Part shown: piece by piece, positions 13,275 to 25,685 of the stretch
Position numbering within the stretch: position 1 is the stretch's first letter
How the letters are laid out: each line of letters starts with the position of its first letter
NCBI GenBank assembly: GCA_030268105.1
Contig: BSDZ01000094.1
Location: 5,428,501 to 5,492,500 of the forward strand
DNA length: 64,000 nt
From: Volvox africanus
Taxonomy: Eukaryota; Chlorophyta; Chlorophyceae; Chlamydomonadales; Volvocaceae
Reading direction: 5' to 3'
The notes under the pieces: model-generated
The model's input: the letters and a program-made list of their open reading frames with translations, nothing else
Told to the model about the DNA's origin: nothing
The model's database searches: none
Position numbers and translations under genes: made by a program

Positions 13275-15218
13275 CTGGCCTCGCACCTCCCTCCACAATA
13301 CGACTTTCCAAGCCAAGGCCGAAAACTGAAAAAAGATATGGTGGTGTTTTTAATAAATTTTCAGATAAATTCGGTAAATCCGCTGTAAACGGGGGACGGA
13401 AATAGCTCCGCCGCACGATACACGCAGGTATAGGTCATTTGCAAATGCAAAAACGGTGAGCAGGAGGTCTGTTATTCTCAAATCCTCATACAACTACAGA
13501 GTCAAAGGAGCTAGCTGCACACCACCCGTTCGCGATGGTCACGTACGCCTGTGGCGATAGAACGTACACTGATAGAACGCAATGACATGCAGACAACGAC
13601 TGTGCATTCATCATTGGAAACATTCGACACGTTTGTACAATGTGCATCTCATTGAGCATGGCTGTGGAAGGTAAGCGGGCATACAGCCTCCTCCCTCGCT
13701 CAGAACGGTCAGGGCCCCGGAACAGATTCTAGCTAACCGACTGCAGCGACGTAAGGCGAATAGATTGGGGTCGGTATAATCTATACCAACAGTTCATACT
13801 GGTAAAAGTCGTTTGGAGTGGCTTATATAATGTCAGTCGAACCCGAATTGTAGGACACGCTTGCAGAACATTAGAAGTGGCTGCGTGATTGAAGGGGTAA
13901 TCTTAATGTCAACATTGGTATACTGACATGGAGGATGACAGGCGCGGCTAGCACCAGTGGGAAAAGCAAATTTCATGATAGCAGCTCCGCGCGCCAATAG
14001 CCATCAGCTTGGCCACACATGCACGACCTGGTCGAGATGGATGCACCTCAGGCTATAATACGGGAAGCGGATGTTAGCAGTAATTAAACACAGTGGGATG
14101 GGAGCGGAGCTAGGCTTGGATAGCATGCAAGGTTAATAGACGGCAAAAGGCGGTGCAAAACTTCAGAAGCATCCCCTTTGGGATGCTCCCAACGGTCACT
14201 GTGTCGCTGCGGCATCGATGTGCAAGGGGCTCATGCTGTGGATGTGGCTTCACGTCACATCCAGGGCCCTTGTGGCCCTCTTCCGGTCGAGTAAGGAATG
14301 GCGATGCCGAGCGGGTTTGATTTTCCCATCAACGGGGCGCTGCCGTAGTACCCCTCCCGGGAAACAGCATGTTCGACTCCTCAGGGACTTCTGCACGTCC
14401 TCCTATGTTGCTTAGGATTGAGTGATGTACTTACCATGTCCATACACCGGTATGGACATGGTGTACTTTTGTTTAATCAACTCATGCCTGGATGTGCTCT
14501 CTCCGGGCGACCCCCAACATGTCAACACTTGTCAGAGTACAGCACCCCGTCAGGTGTCCATAACATGATCGGGGGCACGACCGCTAGGTCGTCATTAACT
14601 TTTCATTAATAACCTTTCCGATCAATCTCCGCTTGAAGGCACAAGGAAAAGGTCGGATGCCTAGAGTAAAAATTTCCTTGCTCAAGTAGGTAACGTGCAT
14701 TTGTTTAGATGCTGCTGCAGAAATGGTGATCAGGGCGTTCATGCTTCCGGAAGCGTCAGTTAAAAGGCTTTCCCTCTAGCCACCGTAACTGGCAATGCCC
14801 ACCGGACACGAGTCTCTTGGTTTCATGATAAAATAATACATCCTCACCGCCTGGGCCTCAGCCGGCGTCACCTATCATACGTATCACACGTGAATGGAGA
14901 GGGATGGAGGTTAAATTGACTTACTGCGGTGATGTAAAAAATGTGTATACACAACTAAAACTTCTATTGAGCAGGAAGGAGAAGAGCCGACAGCTACCCA
15001 TGCGTTTCCAACCTGCTCACATGTCTTCACGCGTCTTGTAAGGAAAGAACCTAGCCGGGTGGATTCCGGACGATGCGACACACGTCGGCCCATTAACCAT
15101 GACCGATCATGACCGATCATGATCACGATCCTCATGATCCGTACCGAAATGCTGTTATTGCTGCTTCCCACCTTTACTTGGAAGCGGTCCGCTTAACGTG
15201 AGAGCGCCATCCAGCATG
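13275..15218. other. intergenic, upstream of the CCR4-like gene
   Basis: AT-richer sequence without convincing exons. It contains a near-palindrome at about 14437-14463 (ccatacaccggtatgg core) and a short tandem of catgaccgat at about 15099-15120. Promoter elements of the minus-strand gene must lie in its left part, but I cannot point to one. Confidence 0.4.
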
Positions 15219-16500
15219 TCACACCCCTGACCACGTTACACGCACACACACCGCATGCATATAGCATGTGTAGCAATTACTACCAGTGGTGTCCCGGGTT
15301 GCGACTGGGCGGGATGCCGTACAATTATACATGTTGTCATGACATGTCAGTCGATCTCCCGCACTCATCCACACCGCCATGTTGCTGCAACCCGAGTCCA
15401 TGGTCATGATGCACTTTGCGCGGGACAACAAGTAGAGGTCCTCGAGGATACCCATCAGGTCGTTGCAGGGATGCTGCCCCAGGTCTATGTGGCGTACGGT
15501 GATGTTGGGTGTCACTGGCCGCCGGAACTCCCCGCGGACCACCATCTAGCGGAAGACTGCAAGGCGGGAAGCGGGTGCGGAGGTTGCAGGTAGATAAGTA
15601 GGTAAGGTGAAAGATAGATTATATGAGTCAGATTCACACACGCGCAGATAGGGCAGGAGGGCAGTGTGAGCATGGCTTCCTTCTGAGAAGGGTGGCTAGG
15701 CCCTCATGACCATCAGTGCAGAAGCACCTCTCCTCTCCTCTCCTCTCCTCTCCCCCCTTCCCCTTCCCCTTCCCCTTCCCCTTCCCCTTCCCCTTCCCCT
15801 TCCCCTTCCCCTTCCCCTTCCCCTTCCCCTTCCCCTTCCCCTTCCCCTTCCCCTTCCCCTTCCCCTTCCCCTTCCCCTTCCCCTTCCCCTTCCCCTTCCC
15901 CTTCCCCTTCCCCTTCCCCTTCCCCTTCCCCTTCCCCTTCCCCTTCCCCTTCCCCTTCCCCTTCCCCTTCCCCTTCCCCTTCCCCTTCCCCTTCAATCCA
16001 CTCACATTTAAAACCCGTGACGAGGAGCACGGGCTGCCGCACCTTCTCAAGGCCGACAACTCCCCGACCATACATGCGCGCACTCAGTGGGTCCAAATAA
16101 GGTACAATGATACAAAGCGAGCTGGTTCAATGCTACGTACAGGCAAGGGCCGGCATTTAATCAGCCAGAAAAAGACAACGTGGTTAGCGTAAACGAACGG
16201 ATAGACGCACTGGAGCTGTAACGGGTGGGACGTACAGGCGCAATTGCAGGTTTTGTGATGCGACGCTTCTCTGTTAGACGCACGGTGCGGAGCCATACAA
16301 TCAGTGTTTTGCGACCATCCATACCCATTCGCCCCTCCCTCAGGTGACACTTCGATATTGAGGAGGGCCGCGGAGAGGAGGGCGTCAGGATGAGTGAGCT
16401 CGACTGTGCAGTGCAGCACCATTTCGTGCGCAGTTCAGCGGGCGAACCATCTCCATCACACGCTAACTTCTCTACCTGCCACTGGCATGTGCACGCAGTG
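15219..16500 (-). CDS. fragmentary gene, possibly glycosyltransferase-like
   Basis: Several minus-strand segments look coding but could not be joined in phase. 15545-15219 contains NITVRHIDLGQHPCNDLMG followed by ILEDLYLLSRAKCIMTMDSG and CSNMAVWMS, ending in a Cys-rich tail and a stop. 16096-16010 contains GRGVVGLEKVRQPVLLVTGF and ends at a GTGAGT donor. 16422-16300 contains HPDALLSAALLNIEVSPEGG. The phrase DLYLLSRAKCI..DSG..NMA resembles the C-terminal part of fucosyltransferase-like and other GT families, where a conserved Ser/Gly loop follows a 'DL..LS.A' helix. That resemblance is weak and is my inference. Introns, start and full product are unresolved. Confidence 0.35.
15756..15994. repeat. 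(CCCCTT)n hexamer microsatellite, about 40 copies
   Basis: About 240 bases of almost perfect CCCCTT repeats, preceded by CTCTC repeats. It falls between two coding-like minus-strand segments, so it is probably intronic. On the minus strand it is (AAGGGG)n, a run of G4 tracts. All four open frames through it (GKGKGK, GEGEGE, LPLPLP, PFPFPF) are shadows of the repeat. Confidence 0.95.
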
Positions 16501-16549
16501 CTTATGCCGGCATTCACGTCCTTGTGTCCTTCTGTTTGCATTTCCTAAT

Positions 16550-19500
16550 GGAAGCAGGAGGTACCACCCTGCGTCACCCTCGCTAAGCAATCATTCACCA
16601 GTGCGACGTACTACGGACTCGCGGTGCCGTACAAATGCTGCAGATGACTGTGGCACGGCCCGCGACAACCGGATTTAAATTACACATGAATTTTAAGTAG
16701 CATGAGACATCATCGTACAGATTGTGTACGGACTCAATACTAACCTGTGACGCAACAGCAGACGAGAGCAAACGTGCGATGAACTTGTTTTAAATGGTCT
16801 CGTATGATGGACAGTGGGCATCACCTATCTTCACAACCGCAGCCTGCACTTGTCCCGCAAGTTGCTGAGCCACCCGGCAGGTGGTGGTTACTGTCATCTC
16901 AATCGTGGCATTTTGGTCATGTTGATGGTGGTGGTAGTTGTTACGACATAGTACTGCACATCATACATAGTGCATGATCTTGCGTCACTGGTGGCGGCGG
17001 CAGTAGAGGTCAGCGCCTTCCCAACTCTATGTCAACCCGCAGCCGCTAGATGGCCAGATTGCTGATCCTGATCCTGATCCTAATCCTGATCCTGATCCTG
17101 ATCCTGATCCTGATCCTGATCCTGATCCTGATCCTGATCCTGATCCTGATCCTGATCCTGATCCTGATCCTGATCCTGATCCTGACCGCAACCACGCGAT
17201 ATCACAAGGCCTTCATGTGATCACTACCTACATGCCCCAGTCAGGCAACCATTCGCTACAATACCCTAGGCTCGACATGAATCGCAACCTCCTGCATCCC
17301 CCTCTACATGGATTGCTTCCCCCCGCATCCCCTGTACCCCCTTCCCGACTGTAACCTTGCACCGACCATTTCATTAACATTAAATGCTTGATTGGTGCTG
17401 GTGAAAGTAAATCTGCAGCATGCGCACGTGTACGCATCGGAACGTACAAGAAACGGGGAAGGGCGGTAGGCAAATGGGTGATGGAGAGTTTGGACGTAAT
17501 GCTGTACCTCTGTTGTATCGGCTTGACCTCGGGGTATCAATTCCCACTTTAGGTGGGACACTGTCCTTGCCTTTGTATCCAGCGTGTTGCCGCCTCCCTA
17601 CATAGTGACTGCAGTCTGACGGCTCCAAATCATCTCACACGGTTTGGAGTAGCGCTTACTGTCTTTCCATAACCTCTCAGCATTATACATCCCCGTGGAT
17701 TAGAACCCGGGCGAAATGATGCTTAATATTACTTTTGTCCAGAGCATTACCGTATCTCCATCTTCTCATGTGCAGACTCAATATGGGGCTTGTCAGCAGG
17801 ATTAATTCCTGAATCGCATCCAATTCGCAGAATTCACACTCCAGACGTTGTACGGAAGGTATGTGTACAGATGTGGGCGTACGCACCCCCCCCCTACACA
17901 CCAGGCCATCCGCTGGTCCCCATTACCCTGCGGGCATCTGGCAGGAGGTACGGAATGCACCTGCACGTGCTAGGTGCATGTAGTGGACTAGTATTGCTGT
18001 CTGGGTGAGTTGATCCCTGCCAACCATTGGCTGGGCTAATTAAGGGCTAATTACGGCTGAATAAAGCTAATAAAGCCTGGTTAGATCTGACCGGCCTGTC
18101 AGCCATAATTAGCTTCAGTAGTACGCAGCTGGGCCCGCGTTTTCAACACTAACTAGACCTATTCTGAACTGATTTTCAATCAATTCCTGAACCGACTTTC
18201 ACGATTTAGATTTTCAGCTTCCCCGGTGCTATAAGTACAAATTAATGAATCATGAACAGCGACCAGGTTATCCTTGATTAAATGAGCAAAATTTGTAATC
18301 GTATTATTTGTCTGGCTTCATAATAAATATTGACTGTATTCTATTCTTGTAATCATTTTTTGGTAAGGTTTTAAGGGTAAAATATGGCTGGTCAGTACTG
18401 TAAATTTACCAAAAAATAGTAAAAAAAAGCTAATAGCAATTATTATCGGTAATCTCTGCGAAGGCCCTATCTGGGCCCTAAATCCAAGACCCTCGAACCT
18501 CATCCGTCGAAAGCGTCGGAACCATCAAACGTATTGGATACCCCTATCCTAAAAACGTAATGGATACCTCACTGAATTATTACGATCCGAACTTGACCTC
18601 GGAGTTAACTTATTGCGACGCAACCCAAAACTTCCGAGCTTGTAAAGGTCAATAAAAGTAGAAAGTGTAGTATCAATATTTGTTAACCAAAAGCGTTAGT
18701 TCTCAAAATGTATCTATTCAGCACGAAGTATGCCATATACCGTACATGACAGCACCTTGTCACACCCGATCCAGTCATCCGCAAATCGCAGTAGCTGAAT
18801 CCTAAGTCTGCGGCCCCATCCCTATACTGTCAGGGATAACTACTTCACGAATCCCTTCTGCTTTTATACATATCAAAATGTGTATATTATTGTTCATGCC
18901 ATGACATATTCATTATTTTGCAATTTTCCGCGTGTTGACCCCCGGCGCCTGAATCCGATCATCCTATCCGAGGATCGCAAAGTCTATGTTGTTCACTAAC
19001 TTGATTGCTACCCTTGGTGCAACCATTGCGTATTTGGGTTTGAAAATTTTCCCTTGGCTAGCATGGCAATACTCCAGCTTTAAATTAACCCATACGAAAA
19101 CGTATATACAAGATTGGCCAGTTCAGAGTGCGGCAGGTGGTCATGGTGTTCCGCGGGCGACAACGCAGCTCTCATAGCCCTGGTACGGCGAGCATCCGAC
19201 TAGGCCAGGCCCGCGTGGTTTGTTGGTTTGGGCCTTTGCTGGGTGTCAGTGGTTGGCGCTCCTCATGCAAAAGAGCTTCCACTATGGTATGATTCTCAAA
19301 TGGTCCAGAACCTGAAAAATAATGTGTTATCATTGGTTCACAACACGAATATATACCATCCAGCACGCCTAGCGTCAATGATAGTGATTTTTATATTCAC
19401 CAGCAGCAAAAGTTCTCTTCAGTGGCCAAAGCCGAATGTCGACGATGATAGCGTTGACCTGAAAACAAAACAGTGACTATGAGTCCTGATGTCCCACGTG

Positions 19501-19702
19501 GGTGGCCTCTTTGCAAACTTCGGGACCATAACCATGAAATTCACACATTCTCGCTAACTATTGCTTGCCACTCAAATGTGTTACCTTAAACTTTGAGATC
19601 CTTTCCGCGCGCACAGTTCAGTTAGCCGTTGACAAAACCTTGTCAAACTCTAATACTTCCTCGCTGTACCTAAAAAGAGGAATTGAATGTGAGAAGTTGC
19701 TC
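16550..19702. other. intergenic, AT-rich in its right half
   Basis: No exon-like open frames with recognisable motifs. 18000-19000 is markedly AT-rich, with many short frames and a cluster of ctaat motifs near 18035-18090. It contains the GATCCT hexamer array described separately. Confidence 0.45.
17061..17185. repeat. (GATCCT)n hexamer microsatellite, about 20 copies
   Basis: Tandem gatcct with a single early variant unit (aatcct). Each unit carries a GATC palindrome. It is not telomeric: the Volvox/Chlamydomonas telomere unit is TTTAGGG-like. Confidence 0.95.
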
Positions 19703-22587
19703 ATGAACTCAGCGCACACAACTGTAAATGGCGCTGCGGACACGCCTCGGGGAATGAAGGGCCCCGCACCCGAACGCTGCGACGCGGAGTGTGCGGATGC
19801 GACGCGGCCAGGGACCGACCAGGAGCCGGAAGCTTTGCTTGTATTCCCAACTTCCGTCTTACCAGTGGATGTAAACGCAAGGTCTCAACGCCGCACAGAC
19901 TTGCTGCGCCGCGCATTAACTTCTCCATGGCGCCGGCTCGCGCCATCAAGCGCTGCGCGTCCCGAAGGACAGGCTGTCGTCGAGCGCAGCTGTCACGCTT
20001 TTGGCGCCTCCACCATAATCAACCATGTCGGTCCGGCATTTCTGACAGATATCTCTGCCGCACAACGCATGGACCGTCGCAGCGCCTCAAGTGCACTTTC
20101 GCAGCGGAGCCTTTTCACCGTCGACGGACTCCCTGAAGGTCCCGCCCCCGACCCTTCTATCCGAACAACCAATCCAAGCTCTCATCGAACTGCCGTCGCC
20201 ATCGGTGGCGGTGGCGAAGGTGACTTCAGCATTAGCCAGCACGCACACGGTCCGCTGCACCACGCCGCCACGGCCCTTGACACTGTAGTCTCCCGCAGCG
20301 CCGATCCGATCGGGACCCGACGCCACTTGCTCCGAAACCAGGTCCGTGAAGTCCAATCTGAAGTCCGGATTCAGGATCCAGGATGTGAATGCGAGACCAC
20401 TGACAATGTACGGAATCTGATGAGTTATAAATCTGACCCTTCCCTAAGTCCGCGGGAGCAACAGCCTCCACTGCTGCAAGAGCAACAAAATTGTACGGCG
20501 CAGCCGTATAGCGGACCTCAGCATGGCTACACTGAGTGCGGTAGACGAAGCACGTCGCCAGCTGACAACTTGCAGACGAGCGGCGGAGTTGGTCATTACA
20601 TAAGCCGCGGCGGCAGCGGCGGCATTGATCGGTCGAGCCCAGCTAACGGCAACGCAGCGGCGGATCTTCCCACTCGTGGTGGTGATGACGTAGAAGTCGT
20701 TGCGTCGGAAGGACCCTTTGTCGTACTTGAGATGAAGGGGCCCCGCGGCACGCCCAGCACCCGTGCCGCCGCAGCGACGGCGTTCCTCACCGGCGCCTCC
20801 GCTTCACCTGCGGCGCCTGACGCGGCCGTCGCCTCGGCGGGCATGTCGTTGACGCTGCGCGGCCGCATGGCGTCGTACTTCTCCAAGTGGGATGGCGTAG
20901 GCGATACGCTGATGCCTGCGGACCATCCCGTGGACGTGTTTTGGTCGTGGCTAGGAGCCTTCCTGTCCATCCTGGTAGTGGCCTTGCTGAACCAGTATTT
21001 AACGTAAGTGAACGACAAATTGATATGGATATATCGTGATGGTTTCGGAGACGGGTTTGGATCGGCCGTCCTCGCTACTGTTGCTGCTTGGAGCAGTTGC
21101 TTTACAGCAGCTTAGGCTGCTGCAATTACTGTTGCTGCTAACATCAACTTTGGCAACGCAACGAAGTAACGAGTGACGCGTTGACCAGAGTCAACGTTTT
21201 GCGAGCAGGATAAGATTGTCAGGTATCGCGAATGCCGCTGTGGCTGCAACGCCGCGTGTCCGTCAGGCCCCACGTCAGTCTGCCCCTCATGATCGCGTCA
21301 TTCGGCGCCTCTGCGGTGCTGTTATTCGGAGTGCCCGCCTCCAAGTTGGCGCAACCCCGTAACTTCCTCGGTGAGCTAGACGGGCTGCAGACGGGGCAAG
21401 AGAGCCATGGGGGTGCGGGGCAGGGGCACATGACGGTTTGAAGGTTGGCGTTTGGAGGTTAACCGAGCGAAGGCAGCGACTGTGAGGCGGTCCTCCCTCC
21501 GCGTCGACGACATGCATATATTGGTGGTGGTGGTGGTGCTGATGGTGAGTTCCCACTGGCTATTTCTCGGCCAGTCAGTGCAGGTCAGGTGGATGGGGCT
21601 CCTGTGCGTGGTCTTAGTCCCCTTAGTCCCCTTAGTCCCCTCAGCCTTCATAGTCGGAGCTCCCTTCTCATTTCGGAAAGATTCGTTGACCGCCATATGC
21701 TCTGCGTGCAATGAGTAAGATTGATGAGCCGCACGGGAGAGCTGAGGGAAGCTGGATGCGAAGTACGTAAAGGTGCAACCGAAATATGCACTCAGCCGAT
21801 AGGTAACTGTTTTTTATTTTTATGTTTTTATATATTTTTTTACATTTGTTTATTTGTTTGTTTAAAGGTGTGTGTTCATATGTATATTTTGCTTGTGCTT
21901 TGTATGAATAGTTACAAACAACATATATGTGTACGTGGTGTTTATGATTAACTGGCTCCGCCCTTTGTCCCGTCCTTACCTCCTTCCCTCTTTCCCGTCC
22001 CCCTCTCCTCTCCCGGCAACACCACCCCATCTCCATGGGCAACAGGTGGCCAGGTGGTCAGCGCAATCGTGGGGGTGCTGGTGCGGCTGGCGTTCATGCA
22101 CGCCCCGCACCTCGTCTGGCTGTCGGCTTCGTTGGGGATGTCGCTGGCGTTAGCGGCCATGCAGTTCACCCGTACAGTGCATCCACCAGGTACGAACAAC
22201 CGTTTTCCGTACAACCTCTTGTAATCGACAACGCGCAAACCCATCCTTCCCTTGCCCTCCCGAATCGAATGCATTCTGGCCGCATCCGTAACCCGCCATA
22301 ATTGATTTTGTTTAATTGTACGGCACTGTCTAATCTCGGAATATTTTGAACATTTTGGAACATTTAAAGCTCATTGCGACTCGTATAACCGACCAAACCA
22401 ACCTGGCTGAAATGCAGGGGGCGCTTCCGCTCTGATCGCCTCGTCGGCGCTGTATATAGGCCCCTGGTACGGCTTCAAGTTTATCCTAACGGTATTTTTC
22501 GGTTGCTTGGCCATGTTGGTGGTGGCCCTAGTGGTCAATAATTTTAGTTCGCGGCGTCGATACCCCACGTATTGGATGGGGAAGTGA
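19703..22587 (+). CDS. HPP-family integral membrane protein
   Basis: Four exons, 19703-21003, 21267-21370, 22046-22189 and 22418-22587, give 1719 bases in frame (572 residues). The C-terminal part is a clear HPP domain: VDVFWSWLGAFLSILVVALL, LMIASFGASAVLLFGVPASK then LAQPRNFLG, GGQVVSAIVGVLVRL, AAMQFTRTVHPPGGASALI (the HPP motif, split by an intron after HPP) and GPWYGFKFILTVFFG, ending RRRYPTYWMGK. About five membrane helices are expected. Plant members of this family are chloroplast-envelope proteins implicated in nitrite transport; transfer of that role is inference. The first ~380 residues are low-complexity and Ser/Ala/Gly-rich, far longer than usual. The start is the first in-frame ATG; the frame is open somewhat further upstream. 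Confidence 0.9.
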
Positions 22588-22796
22588 CGACAATGAATGA
22601 CGACTGACACAGCAGCACTAACGAAAATACCTAAAAACAACGACAACGACATGAACGACAACGACATGAACGACAACGACATGAACGACAGCAACAACCT
22701 GAAGAGATAAATTCCCTCAATATGCATTATAAATATACTGAATGGCCGACGGGATGGATTCAGTGGGGGAGCCAGTTTTGTCAATCCGCAGCGGTT

Positions 22797-22801
22797 TGTA
22801 A
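22797..22801 (+). terminator. TGTAA poly(A) signal for the HPP gene
   Basis: TGTAA 210 bases after the stop codon. The UTR before it contains a short tandem of a 12-base unit (cgacaacgacatgaa-like) at about 22645-22690. Confidence 0.5.
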
Positions 22802-25685
22802 AATACGAAATATCCGGAAGTCGTGACGTCAAATGCTCCGTACCTTGTACAACAGGTCACATCAGCACGACCCGTGCGTGTGATCAGACATATGACATAT
22901 GCCAGATGCCTGGTGAAACCTACCGATGTTCTCTTTCATTTGCAGCAATTGGCGATGGTGGATTTGTTTTTTCTGTTAGACATTTGTTTGCTTAGCTGGC
23001 TGCAACAAAATAAGGCATGCGAAGCGGTCATGGCGAAGGGAAGAAGGGGGAGGGGAGCCGCCGTCGCTTTCCCATAGAAAGTATGCCGCAGCCGCCATCC
23101 TTCGGCCATCGCGCTGCCGTCGCCGCCATGACACGACATAGCACGTTCTAGCATACTTTGTGGATGACGGTACGACACATATTATGTACAAATTTCACTA
23201 CTATGTCGTGAAAGCCATCGGGGGTATGCATTGAGATGGGCGATACATGTATAAGAGAATGCGAAGGAAGAAAGAAGTAATACTGCGAGCGCGGGGGCTG
23301 GGAAGCTTTCCCTTCTAACAAATCAAGCATCATAATTCACATTGAGCTCCTAATGGCCTTTGAGCCTTACGATGCTCAAGCAGCTGAACTTTTTATACCA
23401 CGTACAGGTGCCAGCGCGTGAAGAGAGAGCCCCGGTGTCCCAAGTTATCATCCGCTCTGTGAACACTACATAGATGTACGACATGTACGGCACGATGGGA
23501 CGGTGATAAGTGGCGTGTGCACTGTTCTACCGGTGGAAGATGTGTATAAGGCCCGTCGAAAGGTCAAACGGTCGAATGGAAAAGCAAAAAGGCGGGTTGT
23601 GGAGAGAGCTCGAAGGGTGCTATGTGGATGAAATGCCTATATAATGTGTCGTTGGAGAAACCCTGAGGCGCAAGGCGGGGCGGGGGGGGAGGAGGGGTGA
23701 AACAGCGGCCGCTTCCTTTCCAGTACTGTTACGCTTAGAAATTTTCAGATTTTGTGGGGTTACGGTTGGGAAGTGTGTTTTCCCGGGAGGGGGAAGATGC
23801 TTGGGGCTCCCTCGCGATTCAGACAGGCCAGCGTGACGGGCAGCTGCTGGAAGTCATCAGCACTGACCCGTACGGACAGGATGTACGGCACTTCGCGTCA
23901 TCTTTCCTACAAAGGTTTTAATGATCCTCTCTGTTCGCGCATTGTTTGTTACGCCGTGCATCAGTGCGTGTTTGAGTGTTTCATGCGGACAAGGAGGACA
24001 GCATCGATGGTGACGTTCAGAGGATTGGAGCAGGAGGAAGGGGTACATATGAGAGAATGAAGCCAGGGAGAGAAAGCAGTGGGTAAAGGCAGTGAGTTGA
24101 GTTGAGAAAGGAGGCGGGAGATAGGGACTGTGGGACTCCCCTCCTCTCCTCTATTCCCCCATTCTCCCAGAAATCGCGGCGACATGCGTGGAGTCGTGTG
24201 TCAAAAGCCGGATCTAACGAAGGTAGCAGATTTGAATCTGTTGACCGGTGTTTGGTTGACGCTCATCGGTGGTGCATTAACGGCTGGGGTTGTTGACGGA
24301 CCAGCGGGAAAGGGAGATGATGAATCCATATCCCGATCTGCGGCATGTTGTCAGACAGCGGACGGCTCCGGTCACAACTTGCGACCTCTTCGACTTCTTC
24401 GCCAGCGAGAGTGCTTGCACCGCACCGCACCGCAACCTACGCACAAACTCTCAGACGCAGTAAATTTATCGTCCATTTAGGTCTTATATGAGGCCATTCA
24501 GGAGACACTCTGTCGGTTCAAGAATTGGGCAATCCGGGCAACCCAGGTTCAATTTCTCCCAAGCCTATCAACCCTTGAACTATTTGGAATGGCTAAAGAA
24601 TACCAGCGAGCATCACCAAATATATTTGTTGCGAGACACAATGGATTTAGGTCTCCCCCCTGTGCACGTCGTATGTGTGGGGTAATGATACGCTGCTTGT
24701 GAGCTGCCTTCACGGTCCGCTCTGCCTTCCATGTGCCCTCCGGCTCCGCGATTTTCATCTGCACGCCCCAGGCCTCAGCCACAACACCCACGGCGGCGTT
24801 TCCCTCAGCTTTCCTATGTACCTGTTCCAATATACTCATGCGCGTGCGAGTCATCCCAATCTGTGCCCTTCAAACGAAATAATCCAAATCCAGAGCTGAA
24901 GCCCGTCCAGCTCGCACCTCCCTTGGGGGCCGCCTATGCCTAGCATCCTACCACCCGAATCAGTGAACTCAGATACAGCTAGTTTCGTGCTGAGCAGCCG
25001 AGTGATTGACCTGCTATTTCACCGCTTCTGTTTCTACGAATCCAAGCGCCAAGGGCTCTTAATACGCACCATGGCCGATTGCGGAGTGGGGGCACACTTG
25101 TCCTGCAGTACGGCACCTGCCCTTATCCCGGGCCTTATCCCTGCCCTCGCCATTGCCTGATCAGATCCTCCGGTCGTTTCAGGGTTTCATATCGTCCTAC
25201 CTATCGATCTGTGGACTACCAAGACGAAATCTGTATCACCCCAGATGTATGGCCTGGGCACATGCATGACACTGATTGCTTGTAAAATTGCTTGTACGAC
25301 ACATATGGTGTCTTCCAGCTATTGCTCTGCCTGGCCGAGTACCAACAAACGTGCTTCACTTCCGATTGGAACACAAACACACACCACCTCAGTAGTTCAT
25401 ATTGAAAGTGCCCAAAGAACGAAAGCGCAAATACGGCATCAAACATTCCGCATGGGTACGGAGCCCGCGCCCCGAAGCTCCATACATGTCGCTGCTGGCT
25501 GCATGACCGCAAAAGGGCTGCGCAATGCGTAACAAAACCCACCCTTGCAGCATCCAGCGTCCTCAGCCTCAGCCCCAGGCTTTGCTGCCTACGCTGTACC
25601 AACTGCCTACGCCGTTGTTGCTCCTGGCATTTGCATCCCTCACAGTTTCGGAACATGTGGCGTTTGCAATGCGGTGCCCATCGAC
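22802..25685. other. intergenic, no recognised gene
   Basis: Open frames at 24130-24480 (+), 24549-24854 (-) and 25216-25656 (-) have no supporting motifs or splice partners. The minus frame at 24549-24854 has ordinary protein composition (for example VAEAWGVQMKIAEPEGTWKA) and might be an exon or a gene relic, but I cannot place it in a family. Confidence 0.4.

Noticed and set aside
15634..16192. Open frames of GKGKGK, GEGEGE, LPLPLP and PFPFPF repeats
   Set aside because: Pure translation of the CCCCTT hexamer array in four frames, without other protein sequence.
17061..17185. CRISPR-like regular array
   Set aside because: Units are contiguous 6-mers without spacers, and the sequence is eukaryotic nuclear DNA.
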